DNA from: Rhopalosiphum padi
Taxonomy: Eukaryota; Arthropoda; Insecta; Hemiptera; Aphididae
Reading direction: 5' to 3'
Length of the DNA stretch: 64,000 nt
Assembly (NCBI RefSeq): GCF_020882245.1
Contig: NC_083599.1
Location: 4,526,001-4,590,000, forward strand
Shown: in pieces, positions 13,900 to 27,352 of the stretch
How the letters are laid out: each line of letters begins with the position of its first letter
How positions within the stretch are numbered: the first letter of the stretch is position 1
The notes under the pieces: model-generated
What the model was told of the DNA's origin: nothing
What the model saw: the letters and a program-made list of their open reading frames with translations, nothing else
Databases searched by the model: none
Program-made: the position numbers and the translations under genes

Positions 13900-15395
13900 G
13901 TGTCATTAGTCACCGCGGACAAGTTCAGAAGGGACTACAGTCAAAAAAATCAAAAAAAAAAACACAATGATGGCGTCGCCGCTGGGGTGATATTTTAAAA
14001 TATTGACGTCTTATTTCTATAAACTGAGATAATAATCATCAAAAGCAATTAAGCGCATCAAAGCTCGGAAAAATAACTGAAATAGTTTGGAAAGTGCGAA
14101 AACATTTAAGTATAAACCAGCCTACGTCAAATTAGGAGCGCTAAGTGACGTTTTATTCCAAAACATTGAATGAATTGACAGTTGAATGGCTACCATCGCC
14201 GCCGCCGCCACCACCACCGCCAAGTACTTAGCGGTACAACAATAGAACAATATTATATTATTTTAGTCAAAGCAAACACTCGTTATACCAATCTATATAT
14301 ATATATATATATATATGTCTCGTTTGTCGTTCTGGGTAGTTAAAATAAGGACGCACCGTCGTAGTCAAAAATCGACATTTGTTCGACGCTTCCTCCGCAG
14401 TTGTAGTCATACACCCGCCGATCTCTGACGATCTCGTCTTTAAGTTGTCCACTGATTTCCAAAAATATTGATAACCGCGTAAAATTTCTTTTCGGCGTGA
14501 TAAAACAACGAGTTTCGGCGCTCAGATCGTTGCCATAGTTGCAAGGACAAACTTCACCCTTATATTATATTATATTATATATTTTATGGATAAAAAAAAA
14601 AATAAGAAAGATAATAATAAAATATAGTCGCGTAGAGCAGACGTTGTATTATGCGCTACATATATATATATGTATATATATGTACATAGTAAAAGTCGGC
14701 GGTGAGTAGCCATGTTGGGCATTCGGGGGAGGATTTCGGAGCAGCAGCACTTTAAACTGCCAACCAATTTGTATCCCTTTTCTCTACTTCTATTAAATTG
14801 TGCACCCGCAAGACGGAACACACGTTATTATGTGCCATTTTATCGAGTACCGAGGAAATGACAAAAACGAAAAAAAATGAAAATGTCAGGGTGTAGAGGT
14901 TAATGTGGTCGATCACTGCAAGGACACGGAAACACTATTTTGTTAAAAGATTGTAAAAAAACATGTCGATATGATTGATTTTTCTGGCATTGAGGAATTA
15001 TATGCAGATATAATTAATGTTATAGAGAGTTGGATAAGAGATTGCGCGGATGGTAAGTCTAAACCCGGCAATAGCGACCTATCACTAAACTATCCTCGTA
15101 GTAACAAAATCTGCATTCTAAAAGAGAATTCATATGAGAGACAATAACCATCGCTCGTCTAAAATCGTTTTAAACTTTAAACTCACGCAACGTCCTTATA
15201 TGTTATTACTGTTCTTACTTCTTACTGCTTATTATTATGCGCGCAAGACTTTTTTTTTAGTATAATTATGTTATTATTTACTGGGTGAGTTGAGACGGGA
15301 AGTAGTGATGATTAGACCGATATCCGACATGCAAATATTTAAATGCTTGCAATAAAATATATATACTGCCTATTTGACAGCTACATATTATATAT
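13900..15395. other. Mixed non-coding DNA
   Basis: Moderately GC-richer than its surroundings, with a GCC/ACC triplet run at 14195-14222 and (TA)n at 14293-14316. No gene supported. Confidence 0.45.
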
Positions 15396-15500
15396 CAGGG
15401 GTCGGCAACCTTTTGAGACAGCAGAGCCAAAAGTTACAATTTACATCATTTCTCAGTTTTTAAAAAGCCACTAAAAATTGTTGTTTCAATATTTTTGAGA
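15396..15500 (+). mobile_element. Isolated hAT-type terminus
   Basis: CAGGGGTCGGCAACCTTTTG followed by AGAGCCAAAAGTTACAATTT is the typical left end of a widespread hAT non-autonomous group. No matching right end was found within the next kilobase, so the element is truncated or its other end has decayed. The right boundary given is arbitrary. Confidence 0.5.
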
Positions 15501-15799
15501 TATTTGCTTAAAATATATAATTGATTTTCGATTTAAAATAAACGAATTCATAAACGAAATAATATTATTATAAACGATTTATTATCAATAATTTATAGCC
15601 AGTAGTTTATATTAGTTTATATAAATATAAAAATAAGATTTTCCTGTTTGTATTTTTCACACTTTTAATTTTAGTTGATTACGATGGCTTGTGACGCAGG
15701 TGTTACATGTTCTTAAAAGCAACAAAAATATAATTTAAAATAATATATTTACTAGCAAAATATACGTATAATAATAATAATATAAATAATATAATAAAG

Positions 15800-16560
15800 G
15801 AGTCGACGGCGAGTAGGTGACCAACGAATTTGATTTTTCCCGGACCGTGTCCAACCCACGTCACATTCGTCATCGCCCGACAACTTTGCCGACCGCGCAC
15901 CGCGAAGTCACCTTTGAGACCGACAATGCCCGGCCCCTATATATTATATTAGCTACCAAACCCGGCCGTCCTGCAACACGCACGTCGCTGTCGTTTTTAT
16001 ACTATACACCGAAAATTCCATATTTATATGTGTACTTTTGCCACCCTCTCCCGCCCCCGCAAATCATCAGACCCGTTCTTAAAAAGAAAAATAAAGGAAA
16101 AAAACCCCGACCTCCTTTCCAGTTCACATAAATCTTTATTAGAATTTATTATACTCTCCGCCGCCGCAGCAGCTGTCCACACGACTCCGTTCTCGGTTCA
16201 GTATACATTTTTTTTCTCGTTCTCTCTCTCTCTCACAGTCTCTCTCTCCCCATACATATTTTCCTTACAGGACCGCGCGCGCGAACACCGCAGAGCGCAC
16301 ATTAGACGCGTCTCGGTAGTTTTTAAACGACTATATATGCTCTCTGCCATCGCCTCTGCCGTCGCAGTTTTGTATACAGCACGCTTGGTAATTTTATTTA
16401 TTCGCGCTCGGCTTTTTATTTCGTATTTTTTCGCCTCTTGTAATTTTTTTTTTTTTGTCTAACGCCTGCACACCGAAAATAACAATACTGACACGTAAAT
16501 ACAATATATATATGTATATAATATATTTTGAGTGTTTGCGTGTGTGCGAGTGCACTTGCG
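15800..16560. other. GC/CpG-rich island with CT tract
   Basis: CpG-dense sequence at 15800-16010, then C-rich and CT-rich sequence, including (CT)n at 16216-16249. TTCAGTAT near 16197 resembles an arthropod initiator upstream of a pyrimidine-rich leader. The 144-codon open frame here is built largely from CT and T runs and is not supported as protein. It could be a promoter or 5' UTR. Confidence 0.3.
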
Positions 16561-16618
16561 GGTTTATTAAATTTGTACACGTAAACGCGTTTAAATACGA
16601 TTCACTTACGAGTTACGG

Positions 16619-16638
16619 TTTTTTTTTTTTTTTTTTTT
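16619..16638. repeat. poly-T tract
   Basis: About 20 T in a row. A TAA/AAT triplet run follows at 16776-16799. Confidence 0.9.
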
Positions 16639-16799
16639 ATTGTTATTATTCGCTGTTTTATCATACTGACGACTGACGCGTTATGTTTCACGATGTTTTT
16701 TTTTTCGTTTTATATTTTTGTATTAATCGAAAAAACGCTAATTGCTCGTCAAAAAAAACGTTCCGGTAGCCTGCAGATAATAATAATAATAATAATAAT

Positions 16800-19700
16800 G
16801 TGCTGCGTGTGCCAAACGAGTCCGAAATTAAAACGCGGATGCAGCTACTTGTGAAAATTAAAAAAAAATACAAATTACTTCTAGCCGGATTTTTAAACAT
16901 CCGGAAATCTCGTTCTTCCGGAATCCCGGATCAGACAGGATACGCAGTATATATACTCGTATATAATACTATTATGACGTTATCTTATATTAGGCGTGAG
17001 GGATTCGTTTGTAATATTATTCATCGTAACTGTTGAAGTCTTGTCTGTCACAACCGAGCATTGATACGACCGCTATTGTATATAATTATTATTTTCACTG
17101 TTTTCAGTTGTAGGTATGCGGTCAATACTCGAATGTGTAATGCTCCTTCTATACAAGTGTAACGTAAATCACACTTTTTCATATAATCTGTAGACTCTTA
17201 TAAAATGCACATAAAGTTATTTAGCTATGTTATTATGATGATATCATTACATGGTTTAGTACATATTTAATTAAAAGTTCCTCAATTTATTAAGGTCTGA
17301 GATTCCTTTGCGATTGGCAATATATATATTGAGATCGTTTTTCAAAGATAAAGTATCAAATGCTTATGCAGTCTTGTTTTATTAAAATTTACAAACGAGT
17401 ATAATGTAATAGTTTTTTAGTATTGGTACATAATATGCAATATTGTTTTGCATTTTATGAATGTTGACAAATGATCAGTGTATTCAACGACGATTAATAT
17501 ACACATTTTGCAATAATTACATTATGTTATTAGAACAATTTTTTCAACTAGAAAGGTTTTTTTATTAATTTTATAGGTTCAATTAAATATACCAGTGCGA
17601 CTATATTAAATCAGACAGTTGTAATCAGACAAACGTCTATTATATTTAAAAAATGATCAAATTTACATATTTAATTCATTGAAAAATATTATTTAAAAAA
17701 ATATTTAAATATTCAAATGCACTTTCTTATCACTTTTTTTATAATATGTTAGTTGTTTTAAAATTATAAAAATAAAAAAAGTTTAGGCATATTACTCTTG
17801 GGTTAATTTTCGGGCATACGTGTAGGACATTTTCTTTAATTTTTTTTTGCATCCCCCTCCCCGTCTTACTAATTAGTTAATTTTTATTAACTAACTATAA
17901 TATTAGGTTGTAGGGAATATTTCAAGTTGCTCCTTTTTCAGTCTGGTGCCATTTTTTTTTAAATACATACTAGCTGCAATATAATATAATTACCTTTAAC
18001 TTTTCAGCGTTATCCATGACCTTTTGAAAATATGCATTACCTACAGACTTGAAAACAAGATATTAAATTATGTAATTGGAGATAAAATGCTTTAATTAAT
18101 TGGTCCAAAACTTTTTTAACAAGTTGTTGTACTTAGTTAATTGAATTTATGTCTGGCAATCAAAGTGAAAATCTTACATTAAAAAATATTAAAATCTCAA
18201 TGGGAGTATTTTTTTTATGATTTGTATTATTAACAATTATTTTTAAATAAATATTTTTAGATTATTTTACTCAAGACATAATTGTACGCTTAATGCTACA
18301 GCTTTTATTGTGCGACTAATAAAATATGACTTTATTTTATTCATTGTTATTATTATATTTAATTAAATTAAATCGACCAGTAAAAATGTGATTTCAATAC
18401 TAGACTATTAAAACACTCCATCAATCTATTTCAACTGTTGAGAGTATAATAAATACAAATATATGGAATATAATCGTTTGAGATTATACTAAATATCAAT
18501 ATGATATGCGTTTAGAAATTATAAATATTATGTTAACATATTATATTGATTGAACATTTTTATAATAGACACTGATTCCGATTAATTATTTATATAACCT
18601 AATAACTTGACTGTTTAATATATATTATGCTGCCATACTTCCTTTTTTAAAAGTTTTGAAATAATTTGATGTTATCTAAATATTGTAAACCACATATATG
18701 ATTTTTGTAAAAAATATATTTTCTCGTAAATTTTGAACATGTAATAGAATATTTAGAAAAAATTACTTTTTAGCAATTATTATCTCAAGGTTTAAAATAT
18801 AATAACGTTGAAATATTTAATTATTGGTATTCACACATAATATGTTTAGAGTGCTCGTATGATATTTTATATCTATTTTAGTATCCTCTATAATTATTAT
18901 TATACGGAAACACGTCATTAAATAGTGCATGTTTAAAACATGTTATGAAATATGTTTTTTAACTTTTTACGATTCCCAAATTAATTACGAATGTATAATC
19001 TGATTGCCGAATTGGCCTACAAGAAAATTGATATTGTGGCTGTAAACTTTTGGGACGGTATATAGTGAATAATTTATTCTACTGTCGTAATAATAATAAT
19101 AATAATAATAATGGTAATATAACCAGAAGGGAGAATTTTTTATACAGTTTACTCCTTGTTTTTCCAAGTGTATCATCTAACGTTCTCCGCTCGCATCACC
19201 ATATCGATCGATTGGATTATTACTTTTATGTCTAACAGTGTGGTTCTATCGTATCAAACATTTTAATTTGGAAATAAAAAATGAAATATTTTTATAAATA
19301 TAATACACAATATTATATAAGTTGATTTAACGTGCCGATATTATTAGATTTTGTGGACATTTCAATTAATAACGGTTACATTTAAACATTTTAAACATAG
19401 ACTAATTGTAAAATATCACTCAAGCATCAATACTATTGGGCAAGGAGGTTTTCTCGGGACTATTAGCAAATAATACAATATAATTTCATACACCCTGTAT
19501 ACACATCGCTGCATAATAACGTAACTAGAATAATTTTCACGTCAAGACTTAACTACAAAGAAGTTTTGTTAGATTTAATTTTGTTTTTAAACTATTCAAA
19601 AACCTTTGACGACATTCTACGCCTTTGCGTTGTTCCGTTATTACTATTATTATCGTTGTTGTTATTATTATTACTATTTTATTTTATTTATTCTTTTATC

Positions 19701-21640
19701 GTTTTACTTTTAATACTCTGTTAAGTAAAACAAAAAAAAAAAAATCTGGTTAAATTGTATTGTATCCACTGCAGCCCTTATCCACATGCGCTTTAATTTA
19801 TTCTTTTTAAAAATTATTTTGGAAAACACAGTTTTACCTAAAATGGAAATATTTAATAATATTATAGTTTTAAAATATTTTTTTTCTTTTTTTTTTTATA
19901 TTATTGTATTATGTGTATGAATTCCAACAATTACATTAAGCGATAAATTTAATTCAGTATAAAAATATAGCTCTTTAAGAATATAATTTAAAAATACACA
20001 TTATTAAATATACATCATTTCGAACCCAAGATATTATGTATAATCGATTTATACGCATTCTTTGATCATAATGAAATATTGCAGTGAATACGATTACCGA
20101 CTCAATTGTAGATATCATGTCTCAGTTTTACTCATAATTCGTAAAAAATATTTATTTTTCAAGTTAAAAGTCTTTTAAAAAAAAAAAACTGTTGCGTTTA
20201 TATTCGATATCTTAATGTCAGCATAATATTTTTTAAATTTAAATACATTTAATTTAATTCAATAATGTTCTTTTGTTTTATAGTAGGTACGCGTATTACT
20301 GTTAATAATATGTTTGTGGTTTTAATACCCAGGTATACGAACAAAAATGTAGCTATAATTCGATTGAAACAATTAAATATTAAAAAACAATGCTAAACTA
20401 TTTTCATTTTGATAATTAGAAAACAAATATAATGACATGTTATACACCACTAAATTATATATATATATATATTGCGTTTACACAATACTAACTACCTATA
20501 TATATACATATATAATGGAAATAAGGTCGTTGATAAACACGCAAACTTTGACAAAGGGTAATATTCACTAGAACTACGGTGGTTACACCGAGAAAATAGT
20601 TTTTAAACTCGACCACTTCCTCCTGGAAACTGATTGACAGGATACAAAAATAAAAATAATATTTCAACGAGATTATTGGTTATCGGTTGAGTTAAGTTAA
20701 GCTTGTGGTGTATATCGCGATGAACATTTTAGGAAATGGCATTTTAGAATTCAATATAGATTTTGCAACATTTCAAATTTAATGCATTTAAATTAGGTCA
20801 ACTTTGATCATATTATGAAACATTTGTAATAAATTGAGAGCTTATATTATGCGTAAATTAATATCTTGAAAACGATTTACTAGATGTAGTTTCATATCTT
20901 TGAAGTCATTGGTACGAAGTATTTCATAAATATGAAATATAAACGGTGTAAGTAAACTATGAATACTTATAGTTGTCGAAAATTACGACCCATTTCGGTT
21001 TAACAATCAACTCAATCGTATAAAATAAATAAAATCCACTTCTTTTAATATTTAAATACCTATCTTAAAAAAATGGCACACATCTTCATCTACGACGCGT
21101 AAAAGGGTTACTAAGTGAAGTTAATAGAAAAAATCCAGTGCTCAAACATCATAATCTTGTACATCCATAATATTTTTGAGAGTTCCTAATAAAATTTAAT
21201 CCAACTGAGTTCTTGGAAAAATGAATGGTAATATGTGATATTTGATGAGAAGCGGACAGCTGACGGAAAAACTTCTTAGCTAAAATTTGTCTAGGATAGA
21301 GGCACTCTAATATTCACATACGTACAGGACATGGAATATGCGAATACCTTATGTACAAGTCAGAATTTAATACATAGTGTGATTTGTGACGGCAGACACA
21401 CATGCATTACCTACATACTCTGCGAGGAAATGCTGTGGTAAACTCGAAGTTGTGTTAAACGATTCTCCTGTAATCCATAGAATGAATAAAAAAAATCCCA
21501 AAAACGATTTAAAGCCAGATATCAATGGAAATGCATTTATTATTATTTTTTTTTTTTGTATTTCTCTTGACGGTCTATTCATACTCGTTTTATTGTTTTA
21601 TTGCCGTACGGATAAAACATTTTTAGCAATTATATAGATA
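16800..21640. other. AT-rich non-coding DNA
   Basis: No gene seen. An ATA microsatellite lies at 19088-19112 and (AT)n near 20457-20472. Confidence 0.6.
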
Positions 21641-21649
21641 GTAGAATTA

Positions 21650-22520
21650 CGCACAGTGAAACTCAAGTCCGCGTGACAATTTATGAAAAAATCAAAAGCA
21701 ATAACACGAGGATCGCCATACCATAAACGCGTTTACAATGCACTGCAACCACGTTCTGGATTTTAAAAAACGACACAATTGGATAACGACTGCTGCAGCA
21801 GTACTAACGCAAATATTATTGTGTCGTGTCGGGCATACACACATCGGACGACGACGATGGCGTGGCACGCAGCTGACGCGATGCGCGTAATGCTTTTGAT
21901 CCCGGAATGCCTTTTAGAACGTTAAATTATTTAATTTCGCGACGTTCTGCGGACCGAAAAATGGCGGCGAATCGTAAAGGAAATATATACGTCGTTGGTC
22001 GTCGCGTCGTCGCGAAACGCATTAAACGAACATTTATCGTCGCGCGCGCGCGAGTTCTATAATTAAGTGCCGAGATCACGGTTTTAAACCCTTTGCCAGG
22101 GGTCTTCAATTAAAACAAGGTAGACGCGATGTATGTGTGTGTGTGTGTGTCTCCGTCCCTCCGCCGACTCCGTCCCGGACGAGCACTTCTACCGGCATTT
22201 CGCAGTCGTTAAACGGTCTGCGGGTTTAGACCTCTAAGACCTATAGATTGTGTGGTGTGGTGCCGCGTCCGGGTTTCGGGGCTCAAAAGTCATCGAGTTT
22301 TAATGGGTGTGTGTGTATTTTCGTATTTTGTATTCGCCAGCGTGACACCCCCCCCCTCCACGCAAACGGAATTTCGACGTTTTACTCGGGTTGAAGAAAA
22401 ATGTGTACAAATTATTGCACACGTCTCTGCGGGCGGGTCGCGCCGGTCTGCTGACGAATATTAATATTATTCTTTCGCGAGTTACTTATTACACTTTTTC
22501 GGCGCTCCAACAGGTTTTCA
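21650..22520. other. GC/CpG-rich island
   Basis: CpG-dense throughout, with a CGCGCGCGCG run near 22042 and (GT)n at 22134-22150. Open frames start at non-ATG codons or are short. It lies about 7 kb upstream of the Ig exons on the same strand, so a promoter or leader exon is possible but not shown. Confidence 0.3.
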
Positions 22521-25500
22521 TCGTTAGAATATTATTATATACGCTCGATTAGTGTCTACGTCACACGCGTTATCAAATGTTATAAATGTTATCGAATGGA
22601 TCGTTTTGGATCCAAACTAAAAGACGCTTATTTAAAATGTATACGAAATAAATTATTAAATTGATTTTGTTTGTTAAAACAATTTAAAACAGTTTAGAGC
22701 ATTTTTTTTATTTTGCATTTTTCATTTGCGAATAGATCTAATAGATTTAGCTGTTTTAAAAGACTATAACTACTACTTACGAACTTATTTTATTTTATAT
22801 ATTATATTTCAAATGTGTATTTCGGTTTGTTTGGATCCAAAATAATAATAATAATCGTCCGTATAATATGTAATTATGCGCGATAGACATAATATTATTG
22901 TTCGTGTATATCTGCGCCCTTAGGTCACGCCTAACTTTATCGCTTATATATTATAGTGCGTGATGTCAATGGATGTCTCATAATATTGTCTTTTTATCAT
23001 TTTATTATTGTTTTTATTATTATTTCGCTATCGGTCCCGACGTCGGATTTTCCTCCTCGCGGTACAGCGAACTTTGTTCGTGTCGAGTAGCTCGACGTCG
23101 TTCGTATGTTATTATTTTCACCGATCACTTTTTTATTCGATTTCGGAGCCTTTGCGCAAACCCGCATCGCATTACATAATATTATATATACGTATACCTA
23201 CGCGGTGCCAAAGTGTTTTATAGGCATATAAAATAATAATATATACGTATATATGTGCGTGCGTGTGCGTGTGTATACGTATATGTATACGGATATAACA
23301 TATAATGCCGATAATACTGCGCACACCGACCGAACTATACGTATATATGCGTTTATCGACTGACGGGGATGATATTGTTTTACGGGTGTACGAACGAACA
23401 CAGTGAATATTTAATATTATAATACAACGCAATAATAACAATATATTATATTGTGTCCCTCTCGAGTTTATTTTAATTCTCCTGTACAATTATCAATTCG
23501 AATTTTATGAAATCATCGTGATAATAATAATAATAATAATATACGTATACAGTGTAATCTCTTAATTCAACTCAAACGCAATTATGTATCTCGATTAAAA
23601 CATAAAATCATATATTATTATAATTTTTTTGTATGCGTATATTCTATGGTTGTTTATTTCACAGTATATTATAGTCGTACTATTATATAATTGAGTCGTT
23701 GATTAATAACATAATAATAATAATAATATATGAAAGAAATTGATGTTTTTTTTTCCTCGTTGAATTTTCATATCATATTCAAGATGATTCACCCGGTATT
23801 GTCCCTTGTCTCTATAACATGATAATATATTTTATTCGAATTCTGGCTTTAGGAATTTTCAAGTTTATTCGAAGATCATAGTATTATTTATGATTCCATA
23901 TTTTTAGTACACAATTTAAGAGGTATCTATCCAGGGCGATATACCAAAGCCACTATATACTTATTGAATACCAATAATACCACATTTTCAAATTGATCGA
24001 ATTTTGTCGTCATTTGTTGATACGAAATTCATTTGTTTTAAACTAAATCACTTATCTTTACTGTAAGTCATGATTATTTTTTAAATGTTGATACATTCAA
24101 ATCAAAGTTTCTAACGTATTAAACTTAAATTAATAATGATAAATATCCTTATCAGTGGATTGACATTGAACAAATAAATATAGAATAAATCATTATGTAA
24201 CATTCGTTTTAAAATAGAACTTATTAATTATTTTATACGGTTGCGTATAATTCAGAAACTACTCGTTCAAATCATTGTTTGTATACATTTATATTTGTTA
24301 AATAACCATCTGTGTCATCATTTACGGTAAAAAAGGGTAGTACTCGATTTGAAAAATTAATTTTGTATCAATAAATTACATAAAAAATTGAATTATTTGA
24401 AAAAAAATATGGTATTTAATTTTACTTTTAAATTCCAAAAATCAGAATTTGAATACGTTCATTATTAAAGGAAAAAATAGGGGTAAAATGCTTATCAAAT
24501 CACTCTTAATATATATATATATATTGATTGAAAGTTATCGTCGACAGTAGTGGCCATTGAGAGTGATTTACATATATGTATTTACATAACACAATGTTGA
24601 CAAGTACACATAATATAACATGAAAAAAAATAAATAATAATAAGTTATGAGATATTAAAGTGTATAAAGTGCGCTGTAGACATTTGTATTACACTACAAT
24701 ACAGTTATTAACGATCATTAACATAGTATAAAACTGTTGTAAAGTGAAGCCATTTTAACGAGTATAAGCAGAAGTGTAATGAAATATTGTAGAACTTAAA
24801 CATACTACTTTCTTGAATATAATTAGTAGGTACCATATCTTTTTCATCATTTTATATTAAATTTAATCATATATATTATTTTATCTAGTGATAATAATAT
24901 CCTATAAAATTAATCCCTACTACAACTATTAATTAGTTAAACATATGACTCGATAAGTTTGAGCACACATTAATATTGACATAATATAGTAATTGGAAAT
25001 AAAAATATATATAAAAACGTAAAATACTAAATTCATATCGGTTACTACACATTGTGTATTTGTTTTTTTATGTATTATAAAATATATGGTTCCATATTGG
25101 TTCAAATTTGTACTAAATGTATTATTTAAAACTATTTTTTTTTCGGTAACTAAATAACTTTTTAAGATTTTTTTTTCAAGTCAATTTTAATGATCAATTA
25201 ACAAATTGGTTATTGTGAAAAACATACATTTAATACGTATAAAGACAAGTTGAATACAATATTGTTTAATATTTCAAAGTATCACGAGAATACGGACAGT
25301 GAATTTAATCTCCTCGAATAACGAAATTAAATAAAGACCGTTCAAAACCTGACGAATAAAATTCGCGGTATACTGTGAGTGCAATTCGCTATGTTCAATG
25401 CCCACGTTTTAAAACAAGAATCTCAATTTGATAACTGTTTACTGTTTAGATACCTGTAAGTGCACTACACGGTCTCCCATTATAGATTCTATTATTAAAC

Positions 25501-25533
25501 ATTTAAATGGCAAACAAAACGAGCACACGTGCT

Positions 25534-25584
<51 letters not shown>

Positions 25585-26856
25585 ACACATATACATACGA
25601 TTATCCGAATGGCGAATACTATTTTACTTTTACTTTAAATTGGAGTGTTGGATACGAATGCATGCATTCAAGTTGACGAGAGAAAATTACTGTTTACTGA
25701 AAAAAAATTTAAAAATCTCACGAAAGTAAACACTCGGAAATCGTTTTTAATGGAATTGGATTTCATTTGTAGATCGTTCATACTTGTCCGTGATATAATT
25801 TAAATAATATTATGCTATCTGCATTTGAAAACATAAATCGTGAGCTCGTTTTCGTGAAATGTATTTTGAGATTGCTTGCGCAGACATGAGCGGTTTTGTT
25901 AAATATATAATATAATATTATTATCCGTCGTTTGGCATAATAATAATAAATAATAACGCTCTTATCCATCTCGACACGAGTAGGCTCGTTTAGTTTCACT
26001 CGAACATTAATGTAACATATTATTATGTTTTAAAAACCCATGTGAACTCGAATGAATAAGATTCAGTTATCGAGTATGTCTGCTTAAAATATGCGCATTG
26101 ATATATATGTAGTTGTGATAATAATAATAATATTATGTGCATGTGGTGTTCTTAGAATGGCTATGAACTGTGAATATTTTATTGTTATTATCATACAAAT
26201 TATTCATGTTATTTATCTTCTTATTAGCGCCTCGTGTCTCATATTATACGATAAAAATATGCCACTCGAGACGAGCCGAATAAGTGGTGAAAATCATTTG
26301 GGAAAGAAATGGTTTGAACATCCTTGTGAAGAAGGAAGGGGAGAGATAACAAAGTTTATTATGATATTATTATAATATAATAATAATAATACAATTAACT
26401 GACTCCGACACCGTTCAAAGCTTATTGTATACGATAAACAATGCCATGTTCGTGTCACGAAATTCCGTAATTATTAACAAAATCAATTATTGTCCCCCTT
26501 CGGTCCGTCGTACGTTTAAGGTATTTTCTTTTACTGATTACATAATTATATTATAATCCAGATATGTAATGCAGTCTCTATTTGTGTGTGCAGTAACGCA
26601 TACAGTGTTCAGTAGCAAATGACAAATGGACGAAAAAAGTATGTTTACTAGTTACAAACCCTTAAAAGATGTTTGTCTTGGTATGCTAAAAATAAAAAAA
26701 ATAATGGTAAAGTGTGTAGTAGTAAAGTTTACAAAAAATAGAGACTGATGTAATTATTGTACAATGTATAGCACACGATATAGATACTCAAAATATACAG
26801 TTCTTCGTCGCATCTAGACCTAGCCTAATATTAAATTAATACCTACTACTTTTTAT
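22521..26856. other. AT-rich non-coding DNA
   Basis: No gene recognised. It includes a moderately GC-rich patch at 22900-23400 and scattered AT tracts. Confidence 0.55.
25538..25589. repeat. (CA)n microsatellite
   Basis: CA run with one T interruption at about 25580. Confidence 0.95.
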
Positions 26857-26864
26857 AATAGGGG

Positions 26865-27033
26865 CATAGGCACAACTAGACCTCTTAAACGTGCAGTGCT
26901 AAAACTGTTGACATTTTACCAATCGATGGTATTTCACTTAAATAATAATTGTTAGGTATAAGAAACAAGAGGCGCGAAATTTTAACTTGGAGGTGCTAAA
27001 GACCTTTTTGCGTCCCCCCTAGTTGCGCCACTG
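26865..27033. mobile_element. 169-bp hAT-like MITE with perfect 8-bp target duplication
   Basis: The left end is CATAGGCACAACTAGACC and the right end reverse complements to CAGTGGCGCAACTAGG. It is flanked by identical AATAGGGG copies at 26857-26864 and 27034-27041. The perfect duplication suggests a fairly recent insertion. It shares its terminal motif with the elements at 52140 and 58280. Confidence 0.85.
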
Positions 27034-27352
27034 AATAGGGGACATATGTTAATACACTATGAACATTTATTAAACAACACAGGAAGCATGACTTAATATC
27101 ATATTTGTTATACATTTTTTTTAAATTTAACTTACAATGTTTTTGTGAGTGTTCAATAAAATTGCATAATATGTAATAGAAATTTGGAGAATGAGTTAAA
27201 ACATAGGCCTTAAGTAACAACAAATTTAAACTAAACAAAATATTCCTTGATACAAATATTTCTGTTCCCGATGCAGATACTAAAGAATAAAAATTACTTA
27301 AGTCTGCACAACAATAGTTTATAATATTCTCACTAATTATCATGCCTTCCAT
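26996..27352 (-). CDS. Weak candidate: 118-codon ORF ending inside a hAT element
   Basis: An ATG-initiated minus-strand frame of 118 codons starts MEGMIISENIINYCCADL. It is Cys-, Leu- and Asn-rich with no motif I recognise. Its last ~15 codons are read from the terminal repeat of the small hAT-like element at 26865-27033, so the present C-terminus was created or replaced by that insertion. If the element and one target copy are disregarded, the frame would stop within a few codons, giving a slightly shorter product. Chance alone predicts roughly one frame of this length in a window like this, so coding is unproven. Confidence 0.12.
   Translation of the reverse strand: MEGMIISENIINYCCADLSNFYSLVSASGTEIFVSRNILFSLNLLLLKAYVLTHSPNFYYILCNFIEHSQKHCKLNLKKMYNKYDIKSCFLCCLINVHSVLTYVPYSVAQLGGTQKGL

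Larger units (their letters stand above)
6700..13900. other. AT-rich non-coding DNA with microsatellites
   Basis: No gene recognised. 8990-9060 is a GC-richer patch with a small imperfect palindrome (GGCTATAGGCTATAGC). Open frames up to 122 codons (minus strand, 13254-13622) are low-complexity and unconvincing. Confidence 0.55.

Noticed and set aside
16028..16462. 144-codon open frame
   Set aside because: Much of it is translated CT and T runs (Ser/Leu/Phe repeats), with no family similarity.
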